A stretch of 64,000 nucleotides of DNA from positions 92,677,666-92,741,665 of the forward strand of contig CM038216.1 of assembly GCA_021442155.1 (NCBI GenBank), given 5' to 3'. The notes beneath the pieces were generated by a model. That model saw only the letters and a list, made by a program, of their open reading frames with translations. It was not told where the DNA came from and ran no database searches. The position numbers and the translations under genes are program-made. Below are positions 23,504 to 34,170 of this stretch, in pieces; position 1 is the first letter of the stretch, and every line of letters starts with the position of its first letter. The DNA comes from Cymbidium sinense. Taxonomy: Eukaryota > Streptophyta > Magnoliopsida > Asparagales > Orchidaceae.

Positions 23504-26500
23504 TTTATTTTGTTTATTTAGTTTATTTAATTTACTTTTTATTTATTTTAGTTTATTCTATTTTTTTATTTTAATTTAGCATTATTTTTTATTTTTATTT
23601 AGTTTAGTTTACTTATTTTATGTTTTTTATTTTAGTTTAGGTATTTTATTTTCATTTATTTTTTAGGTAAAAGTTTAGGTTAAGGTTTTTTTTAGTTGAA
23701 TTTTATTTTTACTTTATTTTTTTAGTTAAGGTTTTATTTTTTATTTTTAGGTTTAGGTTTAGGTTTTTTTTTCCTTAGGTTTATGTTTTATGTTTTTATT
23801 TTAGGTTCATTTTTAAGTTTTATTTTTTAGTTTAGGTTTAGGTTTATTTTTAGTTTAGTTTATTTTATTTAGTTTAGGGTTAGGTTTAGGTTTAGGTTTA
23901 GGTTTTATTTGTTTTAGTTTAGGTTTCAGTTTAGTTTATTTTATTTTTATTCTAGGTTTTTTTTTAGTTTAGGGTTTAGGTTTTATTTTTTTAATTTATT
24001 TTTTAGGATTTATTTGAAGGTTTATTTTTAAGTTTAGGTTTTTATTTAGTTTTTATTTTATTTTATTTTAGGTTTATTATAGGTTTATTTTATTTTTATT
24101 TTATGTTTAGTTTTTCTTTTATTTAGGTTTTTTATTCTTAGGTTTAATTTATTCTTAGGTTTAATGTTTTAGGTTTTTTAGTTTAGGGTTTAGGATTTAG
24201 GGTTTAGGGATTAAGGTTCATGGTTTAGGGTGTTAGGGTTTAAGGTTTTAGGGTTTAGGGATAGGGTTTAGGGTTTAGAGTTTAGGGTTTAGTGTTTAGG
24301 TTTTAGGTTTTGATTTTAAGGTTTTGGGTTTAGGTTTAGTGTTAGGTTTAAGGTTTAAGTTTAGGGTTTAGGCTTTAGGCTTTAGGGTTTTTAGGGTTTT
24401 GGGTTTAGAGTTTAGTGTTAGGGTTAGGGTTTAGGGTTTAGGGTTTAGGGTTTAGGGTTTAGAGATTATGGTTAGTTTAGGGTTTAGGGTTTAGGGTTTT
24501 TTAGGGTTTAGGGTTTACGATTTAGCTTTTAGGGTTTAGCGTTTAGGGTTTTAGAGTTTTGGGTTGTAGATTGTAGGTTTGGGGTAAGTTTTAGGGTTTA
24601 GGTTTTAGGGTTAAGGTTTTATTTTTTTATTTTTTTATTTTTTACTTTTTTTAGATTAAATAAACTTGTAGGTTTAGGTTTATTTAGTTTATTTTTTTAT
24701 TTATTTTAGTTGATTTTATTTTTATCTTTATTTAGCTTTATTTTTATTTTTATTTAATTTAATTTATTTATTTTATATTTATTTATTTTAGTTTTGGTTT
24801 ATTTATTTTAGTTTTCTTTTTAGGTTTAGATTTAGGTTTTGGTTTATTTTTTTAGTTTAGTTTTACTTTTATTTCATTTTTTAGGTTTTAAGTTTTATTT
24901 TTTATTTTTTGGTTTAGGTTTAGGTTTTTAGTTTATTTTTTTAGGTTTAAGTTTTAGGTTTTTATTTTAGGTTTAATTTTAGGTTATATTTTTTAATTTA
25001 GGTTTACATTTATTTTTAGTTTATTTTATTTTATTTAGTTTAGGTTTAGGTTTAGGTTTAGGTTTTTTATTTCAGTTTAGTTTATTTTAATGTTAGTTTA
25101 GGTTTATTTTATTTTTATTTTAAGTTTTTATTTTATTTTTAGTTCAGGGTTTAGGTTTTATTTTTTATGTATTTTTATGTTCTATTTTTTGGTTTATTAT
25201 TTAGGTTTAGGATTTTATTTAGTTTTTATATTATTTTATTTTTTGATTCATTTTATTTTTATCTTAGGTATACTTTTTATTTTATTTAGGTTTTTTATTT
25301 TTAGTTTAGTTTAGGTTTTTATTTATTTTATTTTAGTTTAATTTTTCTTTTTTATTTCTTTTTATTTTTAGGTTTAGGTTTAGGTTCAGGGTTTAGTTTA
25401 TGTTTTTATTTTTTTATTTTATTTTTGTTTAGGTTTTCTTATTTTTTATTTTTAGGTTTTATTTAGTTTATGCTTAGGTTTTTAGCTTTTTAGGGTTTAG
25501 GGTTTAGGGTTTAGGGTTTAGGGTTTAGGGTTTAGGGTTTAGGGCTTTTTTTTGGGTTTAGTGTAAAGGGTTTAGGGTTTAGGTTTTAGGGTTGAGCATT
25601 TTATTTAGTTTAGGTTAAGGTTTTTAGCTTTTTAGAGTTTAGGGTTTAAAGTTTAGAGCTTAGGGTTTGGGGATTATGGTTTAGGTTTAGCTTTATTTTT
25701 TTGTTTTGTTTGGGATTAAGGTTTAGGGTTTATGGTTTAGGTTTTAGGGTTTAGGGTTTAGGGTTTAAGGTTTTAGGGTTTAGTGTTTTGGGTTTTGCGT
25801 TTATGGTTAAGGATTTAAAGTTTAGTGTTTAGGTTTTAGGTTTAGGGATCAAACATTAGTTTAGGGTTTAGGTTTTTGGTTTAGGGTTTACGGTTTAGGA
25901 TTAAGAATTTTATTTCAGTTTATTTTTTAGGTTTTTATTTATTTTTTTACTTTAGTTTTTTTTTTTTTTTTTTTTTAGGTTTAAGTTTTCTTTTATTTTT
26001 TTTAGGTTTAGGTTAAAGTTTTTATTTTATTTTTTTAGGTTTAGGTTTTAGAGTTTAATTTTATTTATTTTTAGGTTTTTTTAGTTTAGGATTAGGTTTT
26101 TTTTTAGTTTATTTTATTTTATTTAGTTTAAGGTTTAGGTTTAGTTTATTTTACGTTCAAGTTTTATTTTTTTTTTAGGGTTAAGTTTAGGTTTTAATTT
26201 TATTTTTTTAGGTTTAGGTTTTGGGGTTTAATTTTCTTTTACTTTTAGGTTTTATTTTTTAGTTTAAGTTTAAGTTTATTTTTAGTTTATTTTATTTTAT
26301 TTAGTTTAAGGTATAGGTTTAATTTATTTCAGGTTCAGGTTTTATTTATTTTAGTTTAGTTTATTTTATTTTGGTTTAAGTTTATTTTATTTTTATTTTA
26401 AGTTTAGGTTTTTTTAAGTTTATGGTTTAGGTTTTATTTTTTGTTTATTTTTAGGTTTTATTTTTAGGTCTTTTTCTAAGTTTATGTTTTTATTTAGTTT

Positions 26501-26575
26501 TTTTTATTTTATTTTATATTTATTTTAGGTTTATTTTATTTTTATTTTACTTTTAGGTTTTTTTTGTTCATAGGT
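23504..26575 (+). repeat. Telomere-like satellite up to the gap
   Basis: T-rich blocks at about 23504-24165, 24612-25482 (box near 24651) and 25905-26575. TTTAGGG blocks at about 24166-24611 and 25483-25904. Near 25905 the T-rich sequence lacks a clear opening box. The array runs into the N gap, so its true end is not seen. No gene is visible. Confidence 0.86.
25488..25543 (+). repeat. Longest perfect TTTAGGG run, about eight units
   Basis: About eight uninterrupted TTTAGGG units at the start of a telomere-like block, directly after the conserved end of a T-rich block. Most other runs in the array are two to five units. The motif is the usual plant telomere repeat. Confidence 0.85.
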
Positions 26576-26675
26576 NNNNNNNNNNNNNNNNNNNNNNNNN
26601 NNNNNNNNNNNNNNNNNNNNNNNNNNNNNNNNNNNNNNNNNNNNNNNNNNNNNNNNNNNNNNNNNNNNNNNNNNN
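26576..26675. other. Assembly gap (100 N)
   Basis: Exactly 100 N separate the telomere-like array from the Gypsy integrase remnant. A round 100 usually marks a gap of unknown size, so neighbours on the two sides need not be physically close. Confidence 0.98.
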
Positions 26676-27145
26676 TCTTACTCAAAGACCTGATCTTTTA
26701 ACTGAAGCTTGAATCATTTTGGCCTTATAAAACTTCAAGGTTTTGGCATGCCGTGACTCTCCTCCAAACCTTCAGCTCTTCTGATCGTAACTTTGGATTC
26801 GCTCTAGTGATGCAATGCTTATTCTTAGTGAGGGGAGTTGAACTTCAAGGTGAATGACTTTGGGCTCATACTAAGGAAAAAAATGTGGACTGAGTTGGAG
26901 TTCTAGATGTGGTAGGATAAGGCTTCAACCAAATGCTCATTCCACTGTACATTTGTCATCAAGAGTCTTCTTTATTTGGATGAGAGTTTTATTGAATGCT
27001 TTCACTAAGACATTTGCCGGGATAGTAGATGGTGGAGTATCTCCAATCTATACCATTTCTTTTGGCAAAGCGTTAATCTTGGTGCTTTTGAATTCCGGTA
27101 CCATTGCTGGGATATAATTCATTGAAGCACCCGAACCTATATGAT

Positions 27146-27398
27146 TAGGGGTGTAAAGCGAGCTTGAGCGAGCAGACTCTTGTTGGGCTTTCGTTTTGTT
27201 AGTTTCGGCTCATTTATATATCGAGCTTGAAATGTCTGTTCGTGTTCGGCTCATTTAACTAAACGAGCTAACGAGCCGAACACGAGCTGTTTATGAACAA
27301 CAAGCTTTTTTGACAGAGGGAGGATTCGAACCTGGGCCAATCTTTTGCATAACAAAGTTTTATTAAGTCACTTGCATTTGTGATATGTAAATGTGTTC

Positions 27399-27455
<57 letters not shown>

Positions 27456-27732
27456 TAATAGTAATAAAATAATAATAAATAAAATAATAGTAATACAATA
27501 ATAATAATAATAAAAGTAATAAATAATAATAATAATAATATAATATAATATAATATAATTTTTTATTTCAAACTAAATCGAGCCGAACACGATTGAACAA
27601 ATGATTGTTCATATTCTATTTATATATCGAGTTTAAAATGTCTTCATGTTGCGGCTCATTTAGTTAATGAGCCAAACACGAGCCATAGCAGAAATAAACG
27701 AGTGAACACAGCAACGAGCTTTTTTTGACTTA
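27146..27732. mobile_element. hAT-like non-autonomous insertion in the integrase
   Basis: A 587-bp piece beginning TAGGGGTGTAAAGCGAGC, a start typical of many small plant hAT elements. It is flanked by an 8-bp duplication, TATATGAT, at 27138-27145 and 27733-27740. Gypsy-2 (about 50918-50930) shows the uninterrupted site with nearly the same sequence, which fixes the boundaries. Inside are GAGCCGAACACGAGC-type repeats in both orientations and an AAT microsatellite. The far end (CTTTTTTTGACTTA) is only a weak inverted match to the start. No transposase is present. Confidence 0.65.
27404..27560. repeat. AAT/ATAAT microsatellite
   Basis: A run of AAT trinucleotides with interruptions (ATAATA, AGTAAT, ATAATATAAT), inside the hAT-like insertion. 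Confidence 0.95.
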
Positions 27733-28377
27733 TATATGATATGGTTCTAAAACTAAAGCACATTTGAGATGACCTCTCGAATGGGATTACCTCACTTGGA
27801 AAAGTAGAGTTAAGATGAACTAATGCCCTTGGAAGAAGATGATCGGACCCACAATGTCGGTACCTAACACGAATGGCCATGAGGACAATGTAGGTGTAGA
27901 ATTTTGGGTTGTTTATGGAGGACCACACCGTAGACATCGATGGTATCTCCATCTATCCATGTATCTATAATCAAGGCCAATAGTATCCTAGCAATCTTCA
28001 TCTTCATCTTCACCGGATTGATGTGCTGCATAGACCTAAATGTACCTCGACACCAATGGCTTCATGTTTATCTAAACAACGTAACCATTTGGTCATCAAA
28101 GACTAAAAGATAAATCAACAAGCATAGAGAGAGCTCTCTATTTCACTGATGGGCTTATGACTTTTCTTGAGGTGTTCAAATAGTCTATGAATGGTTGCCT
28201 CCAATCTAGCTCCTTGTCCTTTTTGGCAATGGCAACCTCCCCTTCAAGAGAAAGTCTCTTGATGAGTTCAACATTAATAAGAGATAAGACTTGTCTATTT
28301 TGGATCCTTATTGAAATGGACTCATCTTCTATGCCAATTCTTTAAGTTTACCAAAAGCATGCTATTGTGTTCTTTGC

Positions 28378-28960
28378 TCAGGGAATCTTGTAGATGATGA
28401 CTTTGAGAATTTGGGCCAATAGCTTCATGGTATACTCGTGGTAATGATGAAGCTTGGGTTTGAGAACCTTGTAGGACGCAATCGATGATGACCAACCGAG
28501 AATCTCAAGATGTTTGATGGCTAACTCTAGACCATTAATCAAAGCCTCATTCTCTTCATTTGGTAAAGATAGTATGAGAATCTCATCATCGCGGTCAGTT
28601 AAGAAACTATTCCTACCTTGCCTTTCCTGGAAGAGTAGATCGTGGTGCTTCCCTTTTATGAAAAGAAGCTGCACCATCAAAATACATCTCCCATCGGTGG
28701 TTGTTAACCTCCCCTAAGTTCATGATTTGTTCATCAGGGAGATCATCACTAAGCAAAAAATCAACAGGAAGTGGGTGTGATGCTAAGAAATTTGCTAGTG
28801 CTTATCCTTTTACCATACGAAGGGGTACAAATATGATATCAAACTGTGAGAGAATCATGGACCATCATGCCAAACATTTGGATAGTGTTGGCTATGTCAT
28901 GAGATACTGCAGTGGATTGGTTCTGGACATCAAGTTCACCTTATGAGAAATCATGTAGTG
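28378..28960 (-). pseudogene. Gypsy-1 second RNase H and tether
   Basis: Read downward, a tether ending SDDLPDEQIMNLG is followed by HRWEMYFDGAASFHKREAPR. This is the start of the second RNase H found between RNase H and integrase in Tat-like elements. A frameshift follows. The frame 28680-28378 then carries NEENEALINGLELAIKHLEI, the degraded NNEAEYEAL helix, and LLAQILKVIIYKIP leading to the integrase. Gypsy-2 49722-50200 is the counterpart. Confidence 0.8.
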
Positions 28961-29335
28961 CCATAGCTTTTGAGAGGCAAAGATCAAACCTAGGCAATAT
29001 TACTCAATAGGTGGATAGTTTGCTTCAGCAAGAATAAGATGATGGCCGAGGTACTAAAGAGCATTCTCCTTCCCTTCATCATTGGCTTAGGCCAACAGAG
29101 CACCAAGAGAGTCATCTAATGTAGCAGTGTAGAGGATGAGTGGCTTGCCCGAGATAGGGGCTGCTAGAACTGGGGGCTTCACCAAATACTGCTTGATGTC
29201 TTCAAAAGTATGCTGGCACTTGTCATCCCACTTGAAATTGGCATCCTTTTTGACAAGTGCTAAAAATGGTTTGCATCTCCCCGATAAGTTGGAAATAAAG
29301 CATGTTAGATATGCCAACCATCCTTGGAAGGATCT
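28961..29335 (-). pseudogene. Gypsy-1 first RNase H
   Basis: The region after RT. The frame 29317-29087 reads FISNLSGRCKPFLALVKKDA, then FKWDDKCQHTFEDIKQYLVK, then LILYTATLDDSLGALLA. This is the RT thumb and the beginning of the Gypsy RNase H, which degrades the RNA of the RNA-DNA hybrid. The rest (29086-28961) is broken by stops but keeps the order of Gypsy-2 49470-49600. Confidence 0.8.
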
Positions 29336-30160
29336 GAGTTAAGTTAAGGATCTGAGTTAAGTTAAACTCTTAGGAGGTGGCATTTCTAAGATAGCTTTAA
29401 TCTTTTGATCTATTTCTATTCCTCGATGTCAGACAACAAACCCAAGGAATTTCCCCTAAGCTACTCCGAATGCACACTTTAGAGGATTCATTTTAAGGTT
29501 ATATTTTCTTAACCGTTTAAAAACTACTCTCAAGTCGAAGAGATGGTCTTCATTTTCTCTAAACTTGACTACTAGATCATCAACGTAGCACTCAACCAGA
29601 TGGTGGATGAGTTTGTTAAAGATCTGAGTCATGCCCTGGTATGTAGCACATTTTAAAAAGGCATGACCCTATAATAGAAGATTCGATCATGGTTCAAAAG
29701 TAGTGTTTCTTTCATCTTTAGGAGACATTTTGATTTGGTTTTAGCGATGACCCATCCATGAAAGAAAATTACATGAGATGAGCGATGTCCACCATTAATT
29801 CGTATAGGAAGAGGAAACTCATCCTTAGGACATGCCTTATTTAAGTCTCAAATTGATGCATATGCAAATTTGGCCATTCTTCTTCTTAGGGATGAGCTAA
29901 CCGTAGGATATTTTTCTTCCCGATGAAGCCAAGCATCGATCAATTTCTTGACTTTAAATGACGTTGTTCATTTCTAGCATGTGTCTTGGAGCTTGCTTGA
30001 TAGGGGTAGCGTTAGGATCTATTGCTAGCTTGTTGACTGCTACATCAGGAGATAATCTAGGCATATCTTCATAACTCCATGTGAAGCAATCTTTAAACTC
30101 AGTCAATAGCCTAACTAAGTCATTGGTTTCTTCTTCAGAATGAACGATGTACGGCATGGA
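29336..30160 (-). pseudogene. Gypsy-1 reverse transcriptase
   Basis: The start is the frame 30157-29954: VHSEEETNDLVRLLTEFKDC, then LAIDPNATPIKQAPR, the usual entry to Gypsy RT. Downstream, in several frames, are remnants of the palm. The catalytic YVDD is at 29576-29587, inside VECYVDDLVVKF. Stops and shifts break the frame several times. The enzyme would copy the element's RNA into DNA in virus-like particles. Confidence 0.83.
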
Positions 30161-31379
30161 TTTTCTTCATCCCAGGTTGATTTCTTTAAGCTTGTCAATT
30201 ATTGAATGAATCTCCAAATTCAAATTAGTGGTGCATCTTTAATTTGGAGATCATCCGATCATCTAAGATTTCTAAACACACATTGTCATGAGAGTTGGTG
30301 TTGTGTGAAAAGAACCTATTGACTCCAAATGATTGGTAATAGCTCAAGTAATCATCATTCAGACACCGTAATGAATCCTAGTTCTGCTCTTTATTGTGCT
30401 TTCCTTCCTATATTGTTCCATAGCTTTTCAAAGTACTCTGACCTATGCCTTGACCATGTGTGAGGAACTAAACCTTTCTGTATAAGATTATGAACAAAAG
30501 GTGAGTAAAAGTCAAATGATAATTCCATTAATTCTTTAAATGAATTCTCCTCAAGTTTTACATCAACTTCAGGACTTGAGGAGGATGATCCCAAAAAGAA
30601 TCTCTTGCTTCATATCACTGGAAGACTTAGGGGCTTCCTTAACTACTAAACCTTCAAATTTTTGAGATGAAAGTGAGGATAGAGCTAAGGTTCCCAACTG
30701 CTACCAAATAGTCTCACATAAACTTAATTCAAATACTTTGCTTTGTCTGGAGGCCCAGTCTTTGTCACCATCTAGATTGAAAGTCACCTCCAATGGAACC
30801 CACTATGAGGGGTTGGCTGGTATACTAATCACATTAGACTCATCCTCCGAGCTAGATTCCAATTCTATGTGAATATTAGGAGTGCTCATATGAACTGGAA
30901 CATGACCCCAATTGGCTGATGACCAATCAGGGGGTCTTCCACCTCTGGAATTGCCTCTGCCTGGTGGAGGTTGAGTCATCCTACTCACATGTCCATATGA
31001 TGGAATGAACTATGGGTGGAATGTGATATGCAGATCTACTTATTCTTCAATTCCTCTCTTCTTGTTGGATTTTTATTTTCTTTTCTTTTGCCTTTTCTTT
31101 TCTTCTTCATTATTTTTCTTTTTTGAGTTTTATCCAAGTTCATGAGAAATGGTGTTTTGAGGAAGATAGTAGGCCGCATCCTCATAAATCTCAACCTTTC
31201 TAACAGAAAATGGCTTTTCATCTCCATTGACATGGCATTCAATCCCATCCTTTCTTAACTTGATGCAATGATGGAGGGAGGATTGAATTATCTTATTTTG
31301 ATGTATCCAAGGCCTACCAAGCAAAGTGGTGAAAGTATTCAATCAATGATGTAAAACTTTGCTTCAGCTTATCACCTAT
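30161..31379 (-). pseudogene. Gypsy-1 pol linker between protease and RT
   Basis: Degraded coding sequence with no known domain, conserved in Gypsy-2. Landmarks on the minus strand are LGSSSSSPEVD-like sequence with KELMELSFDFYSPFVHNL and VPHTWSRHRSEYFEKLWNN (30594-30391). Next is a Pro/Gly/Arg-rich piece, MTQPPPGRGNSRGGRPPDWS (30988 downward). A Lys/Glu-rich stretch lies at 31248-31036. The same three pieces occur in the same order at 47285-48120. It is probably an unstructured spacer of the polyprotein. Confidence 0.7.
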
Positions 31380-31810
31380 CTCCAAGGTAACACTATAGAA
31401 CCTAAAGCCCACACCTTGTTCATTGAATCCTCTCAACATATCATCCTCGTGAGTGTGAGATGTCAATCCTCAGGGTCTTTAGACTCATAATGTTCACCGA
31501 TGCACCTGGATCAGAACTCTAGCAAGTCTGAATCTGCCCATGTCAACTGTGATGTAGAGACGTTGTGCTCCAAGTCCCCAAAATAAGGTCTTCATCTGTG
31601 AAAGTGATCCCGGCTTCTTTATGTAATATTCCTTTCACCAATAGCTCATGAGCTAAGCATATCTCAGGATCAAGAAGAGCCTTGATTAATGATTCCCTCA
31701 TCTCTTTGGATAAGACAAGGGCATCGTATATGCTTAGCTTAGATGGCAACTTTCTTAGATGAGAGAGGACTTTGTAGTCCACCTTGGGCTGATCCTCCAC
31801 AAGCATATCT
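31380..31810 (-). pseudogene. Gypsy-1 aspartic protease region
   Basis: The frame 31806-31543 holds LVEDQPKVDYKVLSHLRKLP and KLSIYDALVLSKEMRESLIK, the segment just before the protease. Just below it, ITVDMGRFRLARVLI, a frameshift, and GASVNIMSLKTL match the Gypsy-2 protease, whose active site reads VDPGAS. The frameshift falls at the active-site Asp. The enzyme would mature the Gag-Pol polyprotein. Confidence 0.75.
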
Positions 31811-32300
31811 AAGGGTGGAGCATCCTATGGAGGGGCTTCGATCCTCTGTACTAATGACTTATTTCCCTCTCTGGGTGCCTTAGGAGGTAGAACCTGCCTG
31901 GAGGTTGACTGATCTCTAGGGTAATGGAAGGTTCTACGCACACCACCTATAGCTTCTCCTATGGGACCCTCAAAATCGATGATTCCAAGTCTATCTCAAG
32001 AGGTGAACTCATAGCATTTAGAGTAGGAAAGTCCTGGATCAAAAAAGAGGAAGATCAAATTATTATAGTTATTTTGACTTGAAGAGTTATCATTAAGAAT
32101 AGAAGTAGACAACCCATAAGGGACATAGATGTAATTCAAGCCATTTTTATTCTTCAATTTCTTAGATTTGATAGGTGGTACAGAGTAAAAAATCAAGTAA
32201 AAGTAAGTGGTAAGGGATTTGATGCCCTTATCCACCCGATAGAGTTCTACTAGAAGAAGAAGAACTAGCTAAAGTAGAGGAAGTCATGTGGTAGCTACAA
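31811..32300 (-). pseudogene. Gypsy-1 conserved segment between gag and protease
   Basis: The frame 32235-31996 reads MDKGIKSLTTYFYLIFYSVP, then a Lys/Asn-rich stretch, then a Ser/Asn-rich tail. Gypsy-2 46212-46415 has MDEGIKSLTPLILLDFYYVP at the matching place. I do not recognise a domain. Its conservation in both copies shows it belongs to the element. Confidence 0.65.
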
Positions 32301-33530
32301 AGAATAGGTTGACTCGGCTATTGGGCTATCCCATGACATACGTCAGCACCATCTCCTTTCCCTGAAGGATCGCAACATGCAAACCTTCCTTGATGTTGGA
32401 GGTTTGACCTGCACCTGCAAGGAAAGTTTCTTGATCTTCTAGACAATCTTTTTAGAAGTTTTGGATATAGAGATATCCTAACCTTTTTTATTTTTGGAAG
32501 GATCACAAGTATCCCCAAGGATTACCCTAATAGAACTGGATGGTTGTTCCATAAGGGATCCTTTTGGGATAACTACAACATTGATCTTGAAGCTATGTTC
32601 AAGCCAGTCCTTAAATGTGAATGAATCCCCCAAAACATGACTTAGGATATGGTAGAGAAAAGTTAGATCATGGCTTTTGCCCACTTCCTCCAGCTCCTAG
32701 CTCAAAAGCTAAGAGATTCTTTAAAGATCTTCCGATTACCTTCCTCTTAAATGAATAAGGTTTGTTGAGTTTATCCAAAAGAGTAGGTGGACCATAGCTA
32801 CTTGGTGTGCCATTTTGATGATATGGTGAGGCAATGGAGGCTATTGTGGAGGCTAGTAGGGCTACCCTCAATGGTGGAGAGGAAGGAAAGCTGAGGTCGT
32901 GGTCTCTGACTGATCTCTACTGTTGCTTCCCTTATCCACTGTATCGCCCCACGCTTCTCATAGACCTTCTATGACTTTGCTTTGGGAACCGGTCTTGAAA
33001 AGGCAATTGTTTGGCCTCTCCTTATAGACTACCTTGTTGATTAGCTTCTCAAAGGTTTTGATGGTGAAACCCTTATGAAGGCGACGGGCCATGGATATTT
33101 TTTAGAAGAATCTCAATGGCATCTTTTAGACATGGTACATTTTATACTCGTTATGCCATTTGAGAGTCAACAAGGGAGTCCCTGTTGTTACAACAAGATC
33201 CAACAGTAACCCTTTGCTGAGCTCCAGTAAAACTCTTGATAAAGAGTTGCTCCAACTCAACAAATATATTTATTGAACCATTGGGAAGTTCAGCATACCA
33301 ATCGAAAGCTATCCACTAGGCTACTAACAAAGAGGCAAAATAGTAAAGCATCCGCCATCACATTAACAACGCCCTAAAGTGTGTAATATGCTACTTCGGG
33401 TTTCCACTGCCATCAAAACTCTTGAAGGAAGGTGGCAAGAAACCCTTGGGATATTGGATTGCATCAAATTCCTCTTGGGGTCAACCCTTTGGAACCGATG
33501 ATCCTCCCTAAGCTTGAGCCAATGCTTCAC
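32301..33530 (-). pseudogene. Gypsy-1 gag core with zinc-knuckle-like end
   Basis: From about 33500 down: EEFDAIQY, PPSFKSFDGSGNP, then a region matching plant retrotransposon Gag (capsid). At 32871-32478 it ends with a broken form of the PYHHMLGHVLEDCFTFKD-type motif, here FLYHILSHVLGDSFTFKD. In plant Gypsy Gag this position normally has a C-x2-H-x4-H-x4-C knuckle for RNA binding; two of its metal ligands are lost here. Several stops interrupt the frame. Confidence 0.78.
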
Positions 33531-34170
33531 CACTCAACCATAGATCGATATCTTTCTCCTATATGGAGGTACTTTCACTACCTTCCTATACATGCTAGTG
33601 CTACCTTGCATGAGGTAAGGTCTGTGGGTCCAAGACATGCACTAACTCTAGCTGATTAATCTTAGTTGTAGTAGGATGAACTACGCTTGTTCAAGAATAG
33701 ATAACAAGTCCTCAAGCTACCTCACCATCTTATCTATTTGTTCATCTTTTGCTTTAATTGATATCGAGGTGTTTAAATGTGTCTTCTAACCTCATCACCT
33801 TCCATACTCTCGAGGAGGGATCCCTAGTATTTACCATGCAATCCTCAGTTGAGTCTCCTAACAAATCATCTTCATTGGGATCAAAGCTGATCTTCTCCTC
33901 ATTAGACCAGTCGTATCTTAGGATCTCCTTCTTTTCTATGAAATAGTAAGCTACTATGTCATCTAAAGACTGATATGTTGAAACTGGTACAAATGCTTTC
34001 GGTTGACTGGTAATGGGATCCACATCATGAACTGTAAGGCATCGTACCTCCCCTACTACTATAGAATCAATCTGTGATGTCACTAGAAAAAATGCACTCG
34101 CTATCATTGACTCAAATGGGTGACACTCTGAGGCTCTACTATCATGGGTTCTATCATCTCCTCTCACAAT
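33531..34170 (-). pseudogene. Gypsy-1 Gag N-terminal region
   Basis: A 137-codon frame (34167-33754) ends RVWKVMRLEDTFKHLDIN. The sequence then continues after a stop with charged residues that could form a coiled coil leading to the Gag core. It is rich in Asp, Glu and Ser. I recognise no family. Position and orientation suggest the N-terminal extension of Gag. The overlapping plus-strand frames look like shadows. Confidence 0.5.

Larger units (their letters stand above)
26676..28370 (-). pseudogene. Gypsy-1 integrase remnant, split by an insertion
   Basis: Minus-strand sequence from 28000 to 27741 matches Gypsy-2 50705-50925 (the VVLHQPPNILHP and GTDIVG segment). Sequence from 27137 to about 26800 matches Gypsy-2 50925-51150 (TIYYP, FNKTLI). 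The two parts are separated by a 587-bp insertion. Stops and indels are frequent. In an intact element the enzyme joins the element's cDNA to host DNA, using a D,D,E triad. The C-terminal part is cut by the N gap. Confidence 0.78.

Noticed and set aside
1..26575. A true chromosome end (functional telomere)
   Set aside because: The repeats are too degenerate, interleaved with T-rich blocks and a gene fragment, and followed by transposons. The array is a satellite, interstitial or subtelomeric.
27308..27335. Functional tRNA gene
   Set aside because: Only a B-box-like segment is present. No A-box, anticodon arm or acceptor pairing was found.
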